From: Cyanobacteria bacterium REEB67
GTDB taxonomy: Bacteria > Cyanobacteriota > Vampirovibrionia > Obscuribacterales > Obscuribacteraceae
Direction: 5' to 3'
NCBI GenBank assembly: GCA_018971775.1
Contig: JAGXAB010000038.1
Location: 1-56,417 of the forward strand
DNA: 56,417 nucleotides
Shown here: in pieces, positions 54,028 through 56,417 of the stretch
Layout: every line of letters starts with the position of its first letter
Numbering within the stretch: the stretch's first letter is position 1
Made by a program: the position numbers and the translations under genes
Notes under the pieces: generated by a model
What the model saw: the letters and a program-made list of their open reading frames with translations, nothing else
What the model was told of the DNA's origin: nothing
Database searches by the model: none

Positions 54028-56417
54028 ATGACTCAGGGACCCAACAATAGAAATATCTGGGACGAAAAGATCGCCGATCTGCGTCGGTACGACCTTGACA
54101 ATCTAGAAAACGACCCGATCAATCCGGCAGACATTGTCAGCTGGCCTATCCCCGGCATGACCTTCGTGCGGGTCGACGGCATCTTGCGCTCCTGGGACGT
54201 CGAGCGTGAAAAACAACAGCAGGGTCAGCAACAACAACAAGATCCGGACCCAACCAAACCACCACGCCGCATGTATCTCTCGGAAGATGCGCTGGTCGCC
54301 CTGCATTCTCAAAAGGCCTATCTCGCTTTTCTCGTAATTGGCAGCAAGGCCGGGGTCCACTATTACATGGGCGTTTCCATGGCCCAATCCGAAGACGAGA
54401 ACGGAGCCGACGACACTGTCAAGATCGCTTACAACACGATGAAATCGATTTTGCACAGCGTCTATGGTGGTGTAGACGTATTCAAAAAGCCATTTTCAGC
54501 CGAGGAAGTACAAAACCTGATCGGTCCGCTGACAAAATATACAGGCGTCGTCACAGGCATACCAGGCCTGAAATCGACAGGTGGCGAGACAATTGAATCA
54601 GAACAAATCGAGCGTCTGGCCTCGGGCTTGCAAGGCCATGAGTTTGGCTTTCTTATCCTGGCCGCCCCGATTCCGGCATTGCGCATCAACAAAGAAGAAT
54701 CTTCAGCGATCGAACAAATTCAAAAAGCGCAAGAGAATGAAGACTCCGAGAAGAAGCGTCGCGTCAAATATTATCTCGAACTGCAAGACGCCTATCTCAA
54801 ACACATCCAGCTCGGTACGGCGATCGGACAATGGCTCACCGTGCCGTATTTCTTTGCCAAAGATCGCTCGGTTTTTGTCCGTTTGCAGTCGCTAATTCGT
54901 GCCACATGGATCGACGACAGCAGTCGACCAACTCCCCTGCGTACTCACGAAGTGCAGGGACTCGCTCCGCATATCCATCAATTCGGTTTGCTGAGCACCA
55001 AGCGTAGTGACGAATTTTTCCAACCGCTACTTGAGTACAAATTACTCACACCGCTCAATTCGCGCATGCTCTCGTCCTTTGTTCATCTGCCTAAACGTGA
55101 GATGCCCGGCTTTAGAATCAGGCGTTCAGCGGATTTCAGTCTGGCCGAAATCCCGCCCAAAGATCCGACTCGAGTGATTGCCATCGGCAACATCCTCGAT
55201 CGCGGCGAAGACACTGGCAATCTTTACTATGTGGACGTCGACGCTCTGCAAAAGCATACAATCGTCTGCGGTGTCACCGGCGGTGGTAAGACAAATACTT
55301 GCTTTTATTTGCTTGGCCAACTCTGGAATTACGGCATACCCTTCATGGTCTGCGAACCAGCCAAGTCGGAATATCGACACATGATGCTCATGTCCGAGAC
55401 TTTCAAAGGCGTCGGACAGGCATTTTCTCTCGGCGATGAAACCGTATCGCCATTTCGTCTCAACCCATTCGAAATTATGAAAGGTGTAAAAGTCCAGACC
55501 CACCTGGACGCACTGAAATCAGTATTTAACGCCAGTTTTGAAATGTACTCGCCTATGCCGCAGGTACTAGAAAAAGCGCTCAACTCCATCTACTCCGTGC
55601 GCGGCTGGGACCTAGTCAGGAACGTCAATCGGCGCTTGCCTCCAGGCATGTCCCCGGGCGATCCCGATTGTCCGCCGGAAATTTATCCGACGATGAAAGA
55701 CCTTTTTGAAATCATTGACGTGACAGTAGAAGGTTTCGGATATTCCGAAAGAATTGGACCAGACGTACAAGCGGCTCTAAAAGCCAGAATCGGCTCTCTA
55801 CTGATCGGCGGTAAAGGGCAGATGCTCAACACACGGCGATCGATTCCGATGAAAGAATTGTTCGGCCGCCCGACAGTAGTTGAGCTGAAGATGGTTTCGG
55901 AAGACAGTGAAAAATCTTTCCTCATGGGTATGCTCTTCGTATTTCTCTACGAATACCGGGAGGCACTCGGTCCAAACGATCACCTCCAGCACATCATGCT
56001 CATCGAAGAGGCGCACCGACTGCTCAAAAACGTGCCTACGGGCGGCGGCAGCGACCAGGCTAATCCGGCCGGCAAGGCCGTTGAATTTTTCACCAACATG
56101 CTTGCTGAAATTCGTTCTTATGGACAGGGTTTCATCATCGCCGACCAAATTCCAAATAAGCTTGCTCCAGAAGCGCTTAAAAATACAAACTTAAAAATTA
56201 TGCACCGTATCGTGGCCGTCGACGACCGCGACTCCATGGGCGGCACAATGAACCTCGACGACGTGCAGAAGCGCCACGTTACCGCACTCGGCCAGGGCCG
56301 AGCCCTCGTCTATGCGGAGAAAATGGAGCAGCCCTATCACCTCCAGATCATGTTCGACAAAACCAAGGAAGTGCCACCACCGGAGACACCGGAAGAATCT
56401 GACGAAGTCGTGCGTCA
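54028..56417 (+). CDS. HerA/VirB4-like (DUF87) ATPase, 3' end cut by window
   Basis: 796 codons are visible and no stop is reached. ATG 54028 is the only possible start, since a TGA lies two codons upstream. A domain of about 400 residues (SWPIPGMTFVRVDGILRSW..., a Gln-rich loop) precedes the motor: Walker A GVTGGGKTNT (about 415-424), a segment FSLGDETVSPFRLNPFE, Walker B HIMLIEEAHRLL (about 655-666), and a later QG-FIIADQIPNKLAPEAL, as in HerA helicases and VirB4-type ATPases. No membrane segment is evident. It follows the coupling-like ATPase by 47 bases, so the two are probably co-transcribed. Confidence 0.85.
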   Translation, partial: MTQGPNNRNIWDEKIADLRRYDLDNLENDPINPADIVSWPIPGMTFVRVDGILRSWDVEREKQQQGQQQQQDPDPTKPPRRMYLSEDALVALHSQKAYLAFLVIGSKAGVHYYMGVSMAQSEDENGADDTVKIAYNTMKSILHSVYGGVDVFKKPFSAEEVQNLIGPLTKYTGVVTGIPGLKSTGGETIESEQIERLASGLQGHEFGFLILAAPIPALRINKEESSAIEQIQKAQENEDSEKKRRVKYYLELQDAYLKHIQLGTAIGQWLTVPYFFAKDRSVFVRLQSLIRATWIDDSSRPTPLRTHEVQGLAPHIHQFGLLSTKRSDEFFQPLLEYKLLTPLNSRMLSSFVHLPKREMPGFRIRRSADFSLAEIPPKDPTRVIAIGNILDRGEDTGNLYYVDVDALQKHTIVCGVTGGGKTNTCFYLLGQLWNYGIPFMVCEPAKSEYRHMMLMSETFKGVGQAFSLGDETVSPFRLNPFEIMKGVKVQTHLDALKSVFNASFEMYSPMPQVLEKALNSIYSVRGWDLVRNVNRRLPPGMSPGDPDCPPEIYPTMKDLFEIIDVTVEGFGYSERIGPDVQAALKARIGSLLIGGKGQMLNTRRSIPMKELFGRPTVVELKMVSEDSEKSFLMGMLFVFLYEYREALGPNDHLQHIMLIEEAHRLLKNVPTGGGSDQANPAGKAVEFFTNMLAEIRSYGQGFIIADQIPNKLAPEALKNTNLKIMHRIVAVDDRDSMGGTMNLDDVQKRHVTALGQGRALVYAEKMEQPYHLQIMFDKTKEVPPPETPEESDEVVR

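Noticed and set aside
1..56417. Insertion sequences, prophage or integrase genes
   Set aside because: No transposase, integrase or terminal repeats were found.

Overview
This is a bacterial chromosome segment of mixed, moderately high GC. It most likely comes from a non-photosynthetic relative of Cyanobacteria (Melainabacteria/Vampirovibrionia, perhaps Obscuribacterales). That placement is an inference. The ribosomal cluster ends rpsM-rpsK-rpoA-rplQ-truA-rplM-rpsI with no rpsD, which is the cyanobacterial arrangement. Unlike Cyanobacteria, it keeps rpsJ at the head, a zinc-type rpsN and rpmD. A CHAD (polyphosphate-binding type) protein and tandem membrane kinases fit the same group.

Layout. 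1-13.6 kb: a truncated Fur-family regulator, a membrane coiled-coil protein, a GT2 glycosyltransferase facing a GT4 glycosyltransferase plus CHAD gene, a tight operon trxB / haem-oxygenase-like protein / GT4 / YyaL-type thioredoxin-domain protein, and a reverse-strand pair made of a zinc-ribbon TPR protein and a TMTC-like membrane TPR protein. 13.7-14.2 kb: a small membrane protein. 14.4-32.8 kb, reverse strand: one run of 33 genes covering S10, spc and alpha operon content with secY, adk, map, infA, rpoA, truA, rplM and rpsI, closed by an intrinsic terminator. 33.3-38.8 kb: a forward operon of a membrane TPR protein and two membrane-anchored Ser/Thr kinases. 38.7-44.2 kb, reverse: a TPR protein, tuf preceded by tRNA-Thr/Tyr/Thr, and an RlmB/TrmH-type rRNA methyltransferase with an approximately 500-residue Gly/Arg-rich N-terminal extension. 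44.3-46.7 kb: small genes and selA. 46.7-56.4 kb: an 800-residue coiled-coil protein divergent from two large ATPase genes, the first shaped like a type IV coupling protein and the second HerA/VirB4-like and cut by the window end.

How it works together. The centre is the core translation and secretion cluster. Around it lie envelope glycosylation, redox and signalling genes. The least explained part is the right end: two membrane or DNA-translocase-type ATPases beside a large low-complexity coiled-coil protein and a tiny membrane protein. The most unusual single gene is the methyltransferase with its FUS/RGG-like tail. Several non-coding structures stand out: a terminator-like hairpin in the S10 leader, paired inverted repeats between rplW and rplB, a long hairpin before secY, a hairpin in the tRNA-tuf unit, and a palindrome plus hairpin upstream of trxB.
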